From the NCBI GenBank assembly GCA_014529385.2, contig CM043944.1, positions 92,311,914 to 92,375,913 on the forward strand: a stretch of DNA of 64,000 bases. Reading direction: 5' to 3'. The notes beneath the pieces are model-generated. The model had not been told where the DNA came from. It did not search any database and saw only the letters and a list, made by a program, of their open reading frames with translations. Positions 48,855 to 60,296 of this stretch are shown piece by piece. The DNA comes from Adiantum capillus-veneris. Its lineage: Eukaryota > Streptophyta > Polypodiopsida > Polypodiales > Pteridaceae. Within the stretch, counting starts at the first letter, position 1; the number at the start of each line of letters is the position of its first letter. A program made the position numbers and the translations under genes.

Positions 48855-49520
48855 GTGTATGATTTCTCAGATGATTAGGGCCAAGGCCTCAATACCACAT
48901 GACATTTATAGGGCGGAGCTTGCTGCTCCTCCATTGGTAGTGGAGGCACTCACTCGATCTGTTTCATTTATGCATAGCACTTGGGCTCTCCCTAGAGACA
49001 AATATGCTCGATTAGCACTAGAGTCTTCGCGACAGCTGGCATTGCAAGGAGATAGATCATGTTGGTATGCAGAGATGGCATCTTGGTTTCAGTTACATGG
49101 CTTTAGTATGGATCGGCTACCCCCATTTCAGTACTCTCTAGATGCACTCTCCATCTCCCTCACTAGGGCAAAGATTACCAGGCTCATCAGACAGGACTTG
49201 ATTTAGGTGGATACGAAGGGGACATGGATACAACCTACACATGAGCTAGGTACGAGTGGATACGAAGAGGACATGGATACAACCTACACATGAGCTAGGT
49301 ACGAAGATGACTTTCTATAGAAAGCATTTTCTCCAACTCACGAAGGATGGTTTTGTGATCAGACCAGGATACATGGACACTCATCTATCCCACGGAATAC
49401 GATATGCTATTGGTTAGATACGCACATCCTCACATCAGCTAGAGATTGAGACAGGCAGATTTAGAGGAGTACCCGCTAAGTCCACTGTCTATTCAGAGAG
49501 GGTTTTGGACCACTTTCTAG
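48855..49520 (+). pseudogene. LINE-type ORF2 tail fragment
   Basis: The frame to 49206 reads AKASIPHDIYRAELAAPPLVVEAL..DKYARLALESSRQLALQGDRSCWY. The following frame includes GFVIRPGYMDTHLSHGIRYAIG and, after a stop, LEIETGRFRGVPA, a motif seen just before the C-terminal cysteine finger of plant LINE ORF2 proteins. That finger is missing. A 49 bp unit is duplicated at 49207-49255 and 49256-49304. Assignment is by resemblance only. Confidence 0.5.
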
Positions 49521-49880
49521 AGTCATGAGATACCAGGATCAGAGCTGCCTCGGATTATACTTACTGGAGATTCGCAAACACAGAGAGGAGGACCTCTTGA
49601 AGAGGGGCACAACGAGGAGATCCAGCAACAGCGGAAGATTACAGATTTCTTTCAGTCACAAACAGAGGAGTCTAAGCAACCCCAACAGCATAACAACACC
49701 AGAGGCACCAGAGGCATACTGCTTGATCGAGCAATAGAGTTGGGGCGGTCCCGTCGCCCACGGATGAGGGGGCCCTCTCGACATCGACACAGACTAAGAC
49801 AGAGGATCCATACCATACTGGCGCGACTTAGGAGCCGTCTCGACAGAGTGCCTACCTTGGAGGACATTGAATCTCTATAG
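49521..49880 (+). pseudogene. Basic C-terminal frame with a PIP-box motif
   Basis: A 119-codon open frame without its own obvious ATG, ending TAG at 49878. It contains QRKITDFF at 49629-49652, a perfect match to the PCNA-interacting (PIP) box Q-x-x-I-x-x-F-F, then an Arg-rich helix-prone tail (RSRRPRMRGPSRHRHRLRQR). It is probably the C-terminus of the LINE fragment upstream. Function is inferred from the motif alone. Confidence 0.4.
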
Positions 49881-50019
49881 CCTTTTGGATACTGATGTAT
49901 ATGTATATGATGCCTCGACTGTCAAAGAGCTCCATTGTACCAGCTCATCCTTTGTATTCCCCTTGTATCAGCTTTCACCCCATCCCCCTACCCACTATTT
50001 TCTTTTCAGTTCTTTGTAC

Positions 50020-50111
50020 TTTTTGTACCCAGACCTGGTATTAGATTCACCACATGTAACCTTTTGGTCTCATAGGTCATTTTGTCCATTTGAAGACGTT
50101 AATATAACATT

Positions 50112-50116
<5 letters not shown>
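50020..50116 (+). repeat. 3'-end-like repeat, second copy
   Basis: See 44024-44132: same order of blocks ending GAAGACGTTAATATAACATTTCAT, followed by a (CT)n run (50117-50181). It lies downstream of the LINE-like frame, as expected for its 3' UTR. Confidence 0.7.

Positions 50117-50181
<65 letters not shown>
50117..50181. repeat. (CT)n microsatellite at the left edge of element B
   Basis: 65 bp CT run directly outside the 3' LTR of element B. Another CT run (56912-56960) lies directly outside the other end. Confidence 0.95.
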
Positions 50182-50184
<3 letters not shown>

Positions 50185-50187
<3 letters not shown>

Positions 50188-50838
50188 AACAGACTTGGAC
50201 ACTCCAAGTCAAGAATCAATCGCGACAGCACCAAATAACCACTTCAAAACAATTCACAGATCACAATAGATTTGCACTGGCCCGGCGGAGTTCCGTGCCT
50301 AGAGATATTGGCCCCAAGGACTGGCGCCCCTTTCGGTATTTCGTTATATATTAATCAATGTCAGTACAAAGAGCGGTTAGGGTTTCACTCTCAGACTTTG
50401 CATCCAGATGCCCTGAGAAGTGAGGCCCTCACCGCGTATAAAAAGATTACAAGGGATGCCCAAAAGCAAAGCCCCAAAAAGCTTCTCAGTCAAAAGCAGT
50501 TTCTCTCTCTCTATCTCAAGAGAGGGCAAAATAAGGCAGATCAAATCTCTCTCTCTCTCCAATTCCCTTGCGTAGCCAAAAAGCTGCCAAAAGCTGCAAT
50601 TTGCGTCGCCCAGCCAGCTTTTTTCCACCTCCGCAATTTCCGAGATTCCATACCTACTGCCACATGGCACTTGGAGCCAAATTTTAGGGTTTCCAGCCAC
50701 TTAGGATTTCAGCCAGCAGTTAGGGTTAGGGTTTCCAGAAATTAGGTTTTCTACAAAATTAGGGTTTCTGGCAAAAAATAGGGTTTGCAAGATTTTTAGG
50801 GTTTCTACTGTCAGTAGCCACGTCATCACTTTGTGACA
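50185..50838 (-). repeat. 3' LTR of element B (654 bp)
   Basis: Minus-strand TGTCACAAAG... to ...GTTACA. Telomere-like AAACCCTAA units are spread over its first 160 bp (50680-50830 on the plus strand as TTAGGGTTT). Confidence 0.9.
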
Positions 50839-51399
50839 TACCCCCCTCTTGAAAGCATTGTAATCGACCGCGACTACGCCTGCAAAACCGACCAAAGCCA
50901 TAAACCGTCTTAGCAGACACTGACTATTAGTACCTACGTACTAGGAACACACATCTAGCACATGTACCAAATCGACAATCACATCACACGACATCACAGG
51001 ACATCGCATGACATTCAACATTCATTCGGATCTTAGACCATGATTTATCGGCAATGTAGCTAGCAATCACATCTAGGTCCAAACGGGACCTCATCGACGT
51101 CTGATTGACTAACACCCCTATTGCAACCATGTCTATTCGAGATTAATCAGACCAAAATGCTACAGTCATTTCGTCTATCAATTCCTGCACTCAAAAGAAG
51201 TCAAGAACAAATCAGTATCATTATCAGGAATTCCATTTCATAAAGTCATCCAACAGAATACTGTCAGCTCTCAGTATCCCTGAAGCTCAAAGAGACATCA
51301 GTGACTTTAGTATCAAAATCAAGGCATCTGTTGCCAAAGGAGTGGAGTAACTCCCCTCTTGTGCATCCCACTGCACCAAATCTCCGGCCAAGCTGAATG

Positions 51400-52699
51400 T
51401 CTGGGTTCCGTTTGGAGTAGACTATGCTAAACTAAAACATCGAGGTAAAGTTTCACAATCCGAGTATCTGCTAGGTCCTCCTCCTCCATCCACTTCGCAT
51501 CAAATGCAAGATAGTTCTTGAACTTAACCAAGAACCACCTTCGGACTTTACCTTTATAAAGTCTTCGTATCCTTATGTGCTAAAATCTGTTCAAGAACAA
51601 GGATCTCCTCGTTTTCTTCCACTTCGGGTTGCTCATCAGGCTCCCCATCATCAGGCACATCACCCTTAAAAGGTTTCAAGAGACTCACATGGAATGCATT
51701 GTGAATCCTCCAAGTATCTGGCAGTTTCAATCGGAAGGAGACATCATTTATCTTTTCAGTTTTTTGGAAAGGTCCGTTGTATCGCATACTAAGCTTTGGA
51801 AAAAGCCTATCCTTTCCCTTTTTCTTTCGTAGGTGTGCCTTCTCAAAATGTAAGAGCACCCAATCATCCTCCTTCAATTTCATGTCGCGACGATGGCGAT
51901 CTGCTGCCTTTTTCTGTCGTTCTTGAGACTTCTGCAAAGTCTCGCGAACCTTGGCAAAAGCTGTATCCAAATCTCGTGTATATTCGTCCGCTTCAAAGAT
52001 CTTATCTTTCGTGCTTAGGAAGGGTGGAACCTTCGCAGCACCTTCAACAATCTCAAATGGCTCCTTTCCCGTCGAAGAGTGTATCGTGTTATTGTAGGCA
52101 AATTCCACCAAAGATAAGTACTTTTCCCATTGAGTCTTCTGATCAGAGATATAAGACTTCAATAAACCTAGAACCATTGAATTTGCAATCTCAGATTGCC
52201 CATCAGTCTGCGGGTGGAACGATGACGAGAACTGCAACCGCGTGCCAATGTTCTCCCAAATTGCCTTCCAAAACAAACTCGTAAATCTGGGGCCTCTGTC
52301 GGAGACAATCGTCTCAGGCATGCCATGTAATATGAAGATCTAGGCCACAAACAATCTCGCTAAGTGATCCGGCTTGATTGTTTTCTTCACTGGAATGAAA
52401 TGAGCATGTTTGCTAAATCTGTCAATAACAGTCCAGATACCATTGTGACCACTCTGTGTTCTCGGGAGATCAAAAATGAAATCCATCGCAATACTTTCCC
52501 AGGGACGGGTGGGTATCGGTAAAGGCTGTAACAATCCCTGTGCCTTATGCTTGCTGTCAAACTTGACCTTCTGGCATACTAAGCAACTGCGCACAAACTC
52601 TTCCACATCCTTTTTGAGTCTCGGCCAAAAGAAGTATCTCTCTACCCCTTTCATGGTGGTAGCAATGCCGCAGTGACCCGTAAAAGGTGGACAGGGCAT
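51400..52699 (-). pseudogene. Element B integrase with chromodomain
   Basis: 52699-52340 holds the HHCC finger (FTGHCGIATT, then CLVCQKVK) and first catalytic Asp (SIAMDFIFDLP). A TAG at about 52340 interrupts. 52321-51554 holds the second Asp (IVSDRGPRFTSLFW) and the Glu (TDGQSEIANS), then the GPY/F-like and SH3-like region (RYNGPFQKTEKINDVSFRLKLP cut into shorter motifs: NGPFQ, LKLPDTW, HVSLLKPF). The last part to about 51400 resembles a chromodomain (EEILVLEQIL, KFKNYLAFDAKWMEEEDL), which directs chromoviruses to heterochromatin. Confidence 0.85.
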
Positions 52700-53592
52700 T
52701 CAGTCATAACCTTTTCCCTCAACGGCTGTGTAACGCACAACATAGTCTTTCTCATCAAGTAGCCTTCCCGAAGGGAGTATCCAGCTACCGTCTCCCCATC
52801 CCGTATCCGTGTGAAAATATCTGCAAAATCTGTGTCTGTGGCATACTGATCGACCATATCCTCGAAGCTCCTATAATGTATTGCGGAAATAGCCAGAACC
52901 AACGGCTTCCGAGACAAAGCATTTGCCACCACATTCTTCTGTCCCTGAACATAGACAATCTGGAAGTGAAACTGTGACAAGATGTTCGCCCACCGCATCT
53001 GCTTTTCCGAAAGCTGCTTCTGTGACAAGAAGTAGCGCATACTCTGATGGTCTGTAAAGATAGTAAAATCCGCTCCGAGTAGGTAATGACGCCATTGAGT
53101 AAGAGCATGGATAACCACCAAAAGCTCTTTCTCATATATCTGTGCTGTCATCTCCGGCCTAGAGAACAATCCGCTCTCGTAAGCAATGACATGGCCTTCT
53201 TGCATCAAGACCGCACCCAGACTACGACCACAAGCATCACAATATACTTCGAATGACTTCTGCAAGTCCGACAAAGTCAAAAATGGTCCCGTAGTCAATT
53301 TCTCTTTCAAGGTCCGAAAGGCAGTCACCTCTGTGGATCCCCACGAGAAAGGGACTCCTTTCTGTGTCAAGATATACAAAGGGAAAGCAACCTCTGCAAA
53401 CTTCCGTATGAACTGCCTGTAGTACGAACACAGTCCCAAGAAGCTTCTAACTTCATGGACATTCTTCAAATTGGGCCAATCACGGATAGTCTCTATCTTG
53501 GCCTGGTCCATTTGCACTCCAGCTCCTGAGACAATGTGTCCTAAAAAGTGTCTCTCTGGTAGGAAAAATTCACTTTTCTTTGCATTAATCAC
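52651..53592 (-). pseudogene. Element B RT connection and RNase H
   Basis: Continuous frame of about 313 codons: AKKSEFFLPERHFLGHIVS, RSFLGLCSYYRQFIRKFAE, the RNase H start FEVYCDACGRSLGAVLMQEG (Asp), then YEKELLVVIHALTQWRHYL and FTDHQSMRYFLSQ, and VVANALSRKP. It is separated from RT upstream by one TAG and from integrase downstream by a frame shift near 52690. Confidence 0.9.
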
Positions 53593-53613
53593 TAACTTGT
53601 GATCTCGTAATGC

Positions 53614-54825
53614 CTAAAAGACCTGAAGCAGATGATCTTTGAGTTCTGCCTCATTCTTGGAGAAAACAATGATGTCGTCAAAGAAAGTGCCAACAAATAG
53701 TCTGTACTCTCGAAAAATCCTGTCCATCATCCGGTTAAATGTCGCAGGAGCATTGGTTAAGCCAAAAGGCATCACCAAAAACTCAAATAACCCAAAAGTA
53801 GTCCGAAAAGCTGTTTTGTAGATGTCTCCCGACGCGATTCGGATCTGATGATATCCACTCTTCAAGTCAATCCTGCTAAAGCACGAGGATCCCTGTAACC
53901 TGTCGAGTATATCATCGATCCTAGTAATCGAAAATCTGTTCTTGATGGTGATTTTGTTGAGAGCTCTATAATCGATGCACATCCTCCAAGATCCTTCTTT
54001 CTTCAAAACCAACAACACTGGAGAGCAATACGATGAAGTACTAGGCTGGACAAGACCCTTTTCCAAGAGGTTTTTCACTTGGTTCATAATCTCTTCATTT
54101 TGTGCTCGGCTCACACGGTAAGGTGGCCGGTTCGGTGGTGTGCTTCCAGTTATCAGATCAATGGTATGATCTTCAGGATGAGCAGGTGGTAACTCTCCTG
54201 GTAGGCCCTCTGAGAAGCAATTGGCGTGAGAGTGGAGAAAATCTTGGCGTTCTTTATCAAGTTTAGACATATTTGTCCTATCCTTATCGCTCAATTCTTT
54301 CATAAAGATCGAGTAAACAAACAGACTGGATTTCATTAATTGTGAAATGGCCGAAGCCGATACAATGGGGACAGACTTGCCCTTCAGTTTAATATCAAGT
54401 ACAATTGTTTTGCCCTTTTCTATAGTCAAAGTCGCTTTTCTCGCCCGATAATCGACCACGGCGTTGTTCTTGTGGTACCAGGGAATCCCTAAGAGAACAT
54501 CACAACCCTCCAAAGGCATTATGAAGAAGTCCTCATGCTCCGAATACCCCTGACAATGCAACCGAAGTTTGCCAATGACAGGTGTAATGGCTACGTCCCT
54601 GCCGAGTACCGCTAGAACTGCCTCTGCAAGTGGTCCAATCCGATCGAGAGTAATCTCGAGCCGTGCCGCCAATTCCGGTGAAATGAAGTTGGCCTTCGCT
54701 CCTCCATCAAAGAAAAGCAGGGCCTCTTGATCTTTCACTGTGCCCCAAGCTCGGCAAAGTTCTGTACTCTCATCCATGGTGTCGGGATCGGTACCCACAC
54801 AATCTGGAACCACTCCTGTTTTCAT
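53614..54825 (-). pseudogene. Element B protease and reverse transcriptase
   Basis: 403-codon frame. Protease active site FFDGGAKAN (Asp about residue 40) and [78 protein letters not shown] and FFDDIIVFS in the YxDD position. It ends at a TAG where the copy at 63470 has CAG, so a single C-to-T change cut RT from RNase H. Confidence 0.9.
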
Positions 54826-54849
54826 CTTGCCTTATCGTCCACGTTCTTC

Positions 54850-56242
54850 AGCTACTCTTGAACTCTGTTCTTATCATTCTGTTCTTTCTGTGCCTTTTTA
54901 GGGCACTTCGCGGAGATCCACATCCAAAGCACTTCCCCTCTTTGATGAATCGAGCTCGCTCCTGAGAAGTAAGCTTGGGTCGTGCATCCTTTTTCTCTGG
55001 GTTGCTCTTTTTCTTTCTACTTTCATTCCCAGAAGTCTGTTCGGCTCGCTATGTCATGTTTTTATCTGTGGGGTAAGTCAGACATCTGCTCCAAGCAGTG
55101 ATCTCGGATCTCTGTAGGTAGAACCGCTCAATCTGTTCTCTGAACGTGATCTTCTTGAATGAAGAGGCAGGTAGAAAAGAGCTCCAGAATCTTTCACAAT
55201 AAACATTGATTGCATCTTTCTTGGTCATCCGAAGACGATTCCAAGCAGTTCGTATATCTTGTTCATATTCTTGCGTCAACCAAGAAGAAATAAAAATCTT
55301 TTTGAATTTCAGCCATTTAACTCGCGCAATCTTGTTTAAAAGAAGCGTGGACCACCAAGTACGAGCATTCCCCTTAAGGTAAGAGGTAGCTCTCCGAATC
55401 TTGGAGTGCTCTGAATAGCGTCCTCCCGCGAAAGCAATGTCAAACTGTTGTATAAAAGACAAAGCCTTCGAAGCATCTGAGTATCCTGAAAAAGTATCAA
55501 ACTTGATCGAGTGGTCACCTTCCTTAAATTCTCGGACTTTCTTGCTTTTATCTTCGAGAAAGTCATATTGGTTGGCTTTGTAAAAATTCTTCTTGTTCGC
55601 ATAGAAGTTTCCATCATCAGAATCTGAGCTGTCTGTAGACGAGTTCTCAGTAGAACTGTTAGGCTCTGGGCGAGATTTAGCCTTCTTTGCCTTTTTCTTG
55701 CCCTTTCCGAAGCTTTGTTTCTTGCTTGCTTTTTTCCTTTTCTGTCTTCTTCGCTCGAATCTGAAGAGCTAGAAGAACTGGAAGAAGAAGAAGAAGAAGA
55801 AGAAGAAGAAGAAGAAGAAGAAGAACTGGGTACTCCTTCAAATCGAACACGCTTCTTCTGTTTCTTTGACTTGTCAAAAGTCAACTGACGACTTCTGACG
55901 ACCCAAATATCCCGGGAAGTCAGTGCTTTTCTTCTGCTTTTTGCCGTGCTTTTTGGCTTTCTTTTGCGCGTCAAAAAGCTGAGCAATCCGTGTATCAACC
56001 ACCTCTTGTAATTCCTTCTCTGAACACTGTTTGTGATCAGAAGGTTTCTTGAGAGCAGGTTTCAGTGGTGGTGTAGTGGTTTTCTACCACTGTGCATCGC
56101 CGGTCAATTGACGACACTTCATCTCTCTTTGCTCCGCTTGAGTAGGGCGAGGCGGACCATACTCTCTGTCTGAATCTTCGTTGTGATCCCTGCCCGCATC
56201 TCCAGATGCAGAGGGAGTCGACTAATCCTTGCGTGAAGCCAT
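54850..56242 (-). pseudogene. Element B gag
   Basis: Start codon at 56242-56240. The seventh codon is TAG where copies A and D have CAG. A deletion of about 100 bp relative to the other copies falls after the RQLTGDA segment. A Ser run from TCT/TTC repeats (55779-55826) is longer than in the other copies. The capsid core is readable at 55462-55049. The zinc knuckle near 54910 has lost about 14 bp and with it its last two ligands. Confidence 0.85.
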
Positions 56243-56314
56243 AGGTGCCGCGGAAAAAAAAAAATTGGGGATCGGATTTCCCGTAAAGAGAAATCGGCCG
56301 TGCTCTGATACCAC

Positions 56315-56907
56315 TGTAACAGACTTGGACACTCCAAGTCAAGAATCAATCGCGAAAGCACCATATAACCACTTCAAAACAATTCATAGATCACAATAGA
56401 TTTGCACTTGCCCGACGGAGTTGAGATATTGGCCCAAAGACTGGCGCCCCTTTCGGTATTTCTTTATATATTAATCAATGTCAAAGTACAAAGAGCGGTT
56501 AGGGTTTCACTCTCAGACTCTGCGTCCAGACGCCTTGAGAAGTGAGGCCCTCACCGCGTATAAAAATATTACAAGGGATGCCCAAAAGCAGAGCCCCAAA
56601 AAGCTTTTCAGTCAAAAGCAGTTTCTCTCTCTCTATCTCAAGAGAGGGAAAATAAAGCAGATCAAATCTCTCTCTCTCTCCAATTCCCTTGCGTAGCCAA
56701 AAAGCTGCAATTTGCGTCACCCAGCCAGCTTTTTTCCAGCTCCGCAATTTCCAGGATTCCGTACCTGCTGCCACATGGCACTGGCGCCAGATTTTAGGGT
56801 TTCCAGCCACTTAGGGTTTCAGCCAGTAGTTAGGGTTAGGGTTTCCAGAAATTAGGGTTTGTAGGATTTTTAGGGTTTCTGTTGTCGGTAGCCACGTCAT
56901 CACTTTG

Positions 56908-56911
<4 letters not shown>
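56315..56911 (-). repeat. 5' LTR of element B (597 bp)
   Basis: Minus-strand start TGTCACAAAG (the terminal base next to the CT tract has changed) and end GTTACA at 56315. It is shorter than the 3' LTR, mostly in the telomere-like part. Confidence 0.9.

Positions 56912-56960
<49 letters not shown>
56912..56960. repeat. (CT)n microsatellite at the right edge of element B
   Basis: CT run of about 49 bp immediately beyond the LTR. Confidence 0.95.
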
Positions 56961-56964
<4 letters not shown>

Positions 56965-57339
56965 AAAGTCATAAGCAGAGGTGCTTTTGATTATAAACAT
57001 GGAACTTGCTTCACTTATGCAGGAAAACACACAACGAGAAATTTGGAACAACAATGGGCAGTTCACTAAACCTTGAAGATGCAAACTACTAGACACCACC
57101 TAAAACAAAGCACACTTTCCGCAGGAAGGTGCGAGAAAGCATAGTGTCGCCAAATTTGTTAAGAGCAAGGAAGCTTTCTAAAACCACAGATGAACATGTA
57201 TGAAAAAGTACACCTGATGATTAAGGCTGAATTGCGCCTCATGAGGGAGGAGATGGAAGAGAAATGTATGCGGCTATGGAAGCTCGCAAGAATGATATGA
57301 GGAATGCTCTGCAAAAAGACTAGGTGAATTATGCGATGA

Positions 57340-57882
57340 GATGTACACAAAATTAATAGAGGAAATGCATGCCATTTTGAGAGCAAAAAAAATTGTAATA
57401 GAATCTGTGGTGCAAAAGAGATTGGATGATGCACTTGTTACTTTTAAATTGTGGAAATCGAAAATGGAAAAGTGCATAAAGGAAAAAGATGCTTTGATTA
57501 AAGATCGCAAGGGAAAACTTAAGGTATGTGAGAGTAAGCCTGGTGCAAGTGAGACTGTTCAAAGCAATACAATGGGTCTGAAGAAATAAAAAAGTTGAAG
57601 TCACATGTGGAGAACGGATTGAAGGCCTGGACTAACGTTTTCAAACAATGTGAGGAAAACCCTAAATGGTTAGAAGTGGCTAGAAAGCAAAAAGCTAGCC
57701 CCTCACCTTCTTCTCCTAGTATCGTAAATGATACATTGGAGGAGCAGCAGAGAGAGAACATGCGAGCTTTGAATGTACGAATTGTGGGATGGAAAGAGGA
57801 CAAGAGTCCAAAAGAGGACGCATTAGCTTTATGCATAAAAATGGAACCCAAGAAAATTCGCCCATATATGCATAGAGAGTAG
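57340..57882 (+). pseudogene. LINE ORF1-like remnant
   Basis: The frame 57341-57589 is Lys/Glu-rich and coiled-coil prone (KRLDDALVTFKLWKSKMEKC). After a stop the frame 57595-57882 continues (QCEENPKWLEVARKQKA) and has ALNVRIVGWKEDKSPKEDAL near 57765-57820, a pattern like the RRM-type part of plant LINE ORF1 proteins. It lies upstream of the endonuclease remnant in the same orientation, which supports the assignment. Confidence 0.5.
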
Positions 57883-58239
57883 GGAAGATGCATCGAAAGA
57901 GAGACTACTTATAATGAAGTTTTCTGATTTGGACAACAAGAAAGACTCTCATATTGATCCGCCTTGAAGGGGGAGAAAATATTTTTGGAAAGATCTCACT
58001 CATGCTTGAGTAACACATCGGAAAGAATGCAGGTCACGTATTCTCAAGGCTAGAAAGGCAGGAAAATAGGCAGTTTATAGAGATGAAAGAGTGATCATTG
58101 TGGAGAAACGGAGTGCATGACAATGCGACCTATGAGCCTATGCTAACGTTTGCATATGAAATTGTAATGGATCACTTGATCGCATGTAGATGCTTCTAAG
58201 GAGACTTTTAGAGGGCGAGATGTTCTATATTCAAAGATC

Positions 58240-59165
58240 ATGAATGTAAGACAAGGGACTTGCCCTCAGTCCCATGGTATAGATGGGAATTAGTTGCAAG
58301 GAAAGAAGCTCATGGGGATCCTAGTAGGGGGTCGGGAGGAGTTGCCATGCTTTATAGGGAGAAGTTACATCCTATTATACAAATAGTACGGAGGGATGAA
58401 CATGCATGCTATACGTGGATCAAAGTTCACATAAAAGATTGTCGTTCATTTTCCAACTCTACCCAAATAGGGAATCGCCTTGTGTGATTATGGATGATGA
58501 TAATATGAAGTACTCGAAAGTTGGAGATATCATGTTGGTTGGGCACTTCAATGCAAGGACAGCTTGTCAGGTTGCCTCTTTTGATACATCAGCAGAGGAT
58601 ATTTGTATGTCATGAAAATCTTGGCATCGAGAGAGTTCCTAAGGACACATGTACATGCACAAAGTATGGTAAATGTCTTGTAGAGATGGGAACTACGCAT
58701 GGGTTAGCCATACTCAATGTCATAGCTAAATGGCCACCATCAAGAGTATTTACATGTTAGCCACACTAGCATAGTGCCAGCACAATGGATTAAGTACTCG
58801 TTCCACTAGCTCTTATACCACATATGCAAGAACTATCCGTGTCTACGAGACCGATTGGATGTCTCGACCTCCTTTAGTCTCTGTGAGATCTATTGGAGGT
58901 CTCCACTAGTCTCTATATAGTGCCAACTCAGCCTCCTCTATTGTTGCAACCAATGTCTTGACCCCACGTTTCCAGTCAGTTGACTTTGAGTATGTTACAT
59001 GATGTCATTGACAGACTACATACATGCAGATCACATTATCCCAATGGTCTAGTTACTGAGCATTTATGTCACGCCCGAGATACATTGGCACCTTTGTCGG
59101 CGCACATGTTTAACAGCGCCATATGCAAAGGCTTTCCTAAGATCCATATGAAAAGGCTATCCTGA
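58240..59165 (+). pseudogene. LINE ORF2 endonuclease and linker remnant
   Basis: The frame 58260-58487 has GSGGVAMLYREKLHP. A shifted frame near 58520-58560 has GDIMLVGHFNART, the APE endonuclease GDFNA motif with His for Asp. Another near 58640-58760 has YGKCLVEMGTTHGLAILN. The frame near 59030-59160 (NGLVTEHLCHARDTLAPLSAHMFNSAICKGFPK) resembles the pre-RT linker; given here in short form NGLVTEHL, MFNSAICKGFPK. All parts are in order but in different frames, so the copy is dead. The RT part is missing. Confidence 0.65.
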
Positions 59166-60085
59166 GAGCTGAAGCACTTATATTTTTGTGCCGATATTGA
59201 AGGTTTAGGATCCTACGCTCCCCAATAACTCTACTCAAAAGAAGGGCAGACACTCTCCAAATGACACGTGAGGCAAGGCAGATCCACAAGCAGTGAGTTG
59301 GGGGACTCAACAATCAAAAGTATGCATCTGATACATGTGGGATCATGTCTCACGAAAGCAACCCAAATCCCTCTAGGTAATCCGTCATGAGCTAGCAGCT
59401 GCCAGCCATATGAAATGTGAGATCCATCTCACTACATGTAGATCCCAAAGTGTTGATGATTACTGTCTTAGATATGCATAAGAGAGACCCATATGCAACC
59501 AAATCCTCATCCGAGTAGTCTGCTCTCCTCTCTACTTCCTGATTGAAACGATGCGGCCAATCCTGATTACATACTCAAAGAATGACACTAGAGCTCGACC
59601 ATGCTTTGCAGAAGGCCACTGCCACTCGCCAATGATCCCGGTAAAGCTTAGAAATCAGTCTCCCCTCGCATATCCCATCTTCAACCGACCTCATTCATTT
59701 GGAGGATTGTCCGAACGCACATACTATCATATCAAGTTTGAGATATGGTGGCCGAAGTACTTCAGATGAGCCCACTAGCCCTGCACGGGCCTGTTCCGAC
59801 AATGGCGCCAACAGCATCAAAGAGTGGGAGGGGAGAGAGTCAAAGCCAACATAGTCCTGAGTCATATGAAAAGACAGATGCAGTGATAGGGCAAGGCTTA
59901 AAGACCTAGTGTTCCAAAGTAGCACAAAGGGGTTTGGTCATACTAGCCACCGGATGATCTCAGTCACACAGACCCCAAACCATCCCACATCAGGCTTTGC
60001 CTCTCTTTTGGATGTGCCATTATCCAAATGGCTTCCAACTTGTTTTCTTGGCCTTGGCCCATGCACACTCGAGATCAAGGTTGCA
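59166..60085. other. Intergenic, no gene seen
   Basis: Unremarkable sequence. I could not connect it to the LINE remnant or to the element at 60297. Confidence 0.35.
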
Positions 60086-60155
60086 TAGGTACGTACGTAC
60101 CTTACCTTTCGTACGGTACAACCGTACGGTACGGTAAGGTACGGTACCGTACAGT
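60086..60155. repeat. GTAC/GTACGGTAC palindromic simple repeat
   Basis: A string of GTAC, CGTACGGTAC and GGTAAGGTACGG units that is self-complementary at several registers. It follows GGTTGCATAG, similar in position and form to the ATAGTTACCCGGAACG start of the repeat at 63521. Confidence 0.7.
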
Positions 60156-60296
60156 GCTACAATTTAAAAAAATCTGAAAATGCAGCGTTCGTGTGCGGAC
60201 CTGGAACGCGAGCCAATTTGGTGCCTTTTGGTGGTCTAGAATGCTAATAGGCTAATAGCCCAAGGCTGTATGCCTTATACTGACTGTGTCACAAAG

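Larger units (their letters stand above)
50185..56911 (-). mobile_element. Chromovirus-type Gypsy element B, full-length, minus strand
   Basis: 5' LTR at 56911-56315 and 3' LTR at 50838-50185. The primer-binding site TGGTATCAGAGC is on the minus strand (56313-56302) and a polypurine tract AAGAGGGGGG on the minus strand directly precedes the 3' LTR. Domain order gag, protease, RT, RNase H, integrase, chromodomain is that of Ty3/Gypsy chromoviruses. (CT)n DNA lies at both ends, so it seems to have inserted into a CT microsatellite. It is dead: several stops and frame shifts. Confidence 0.95.
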
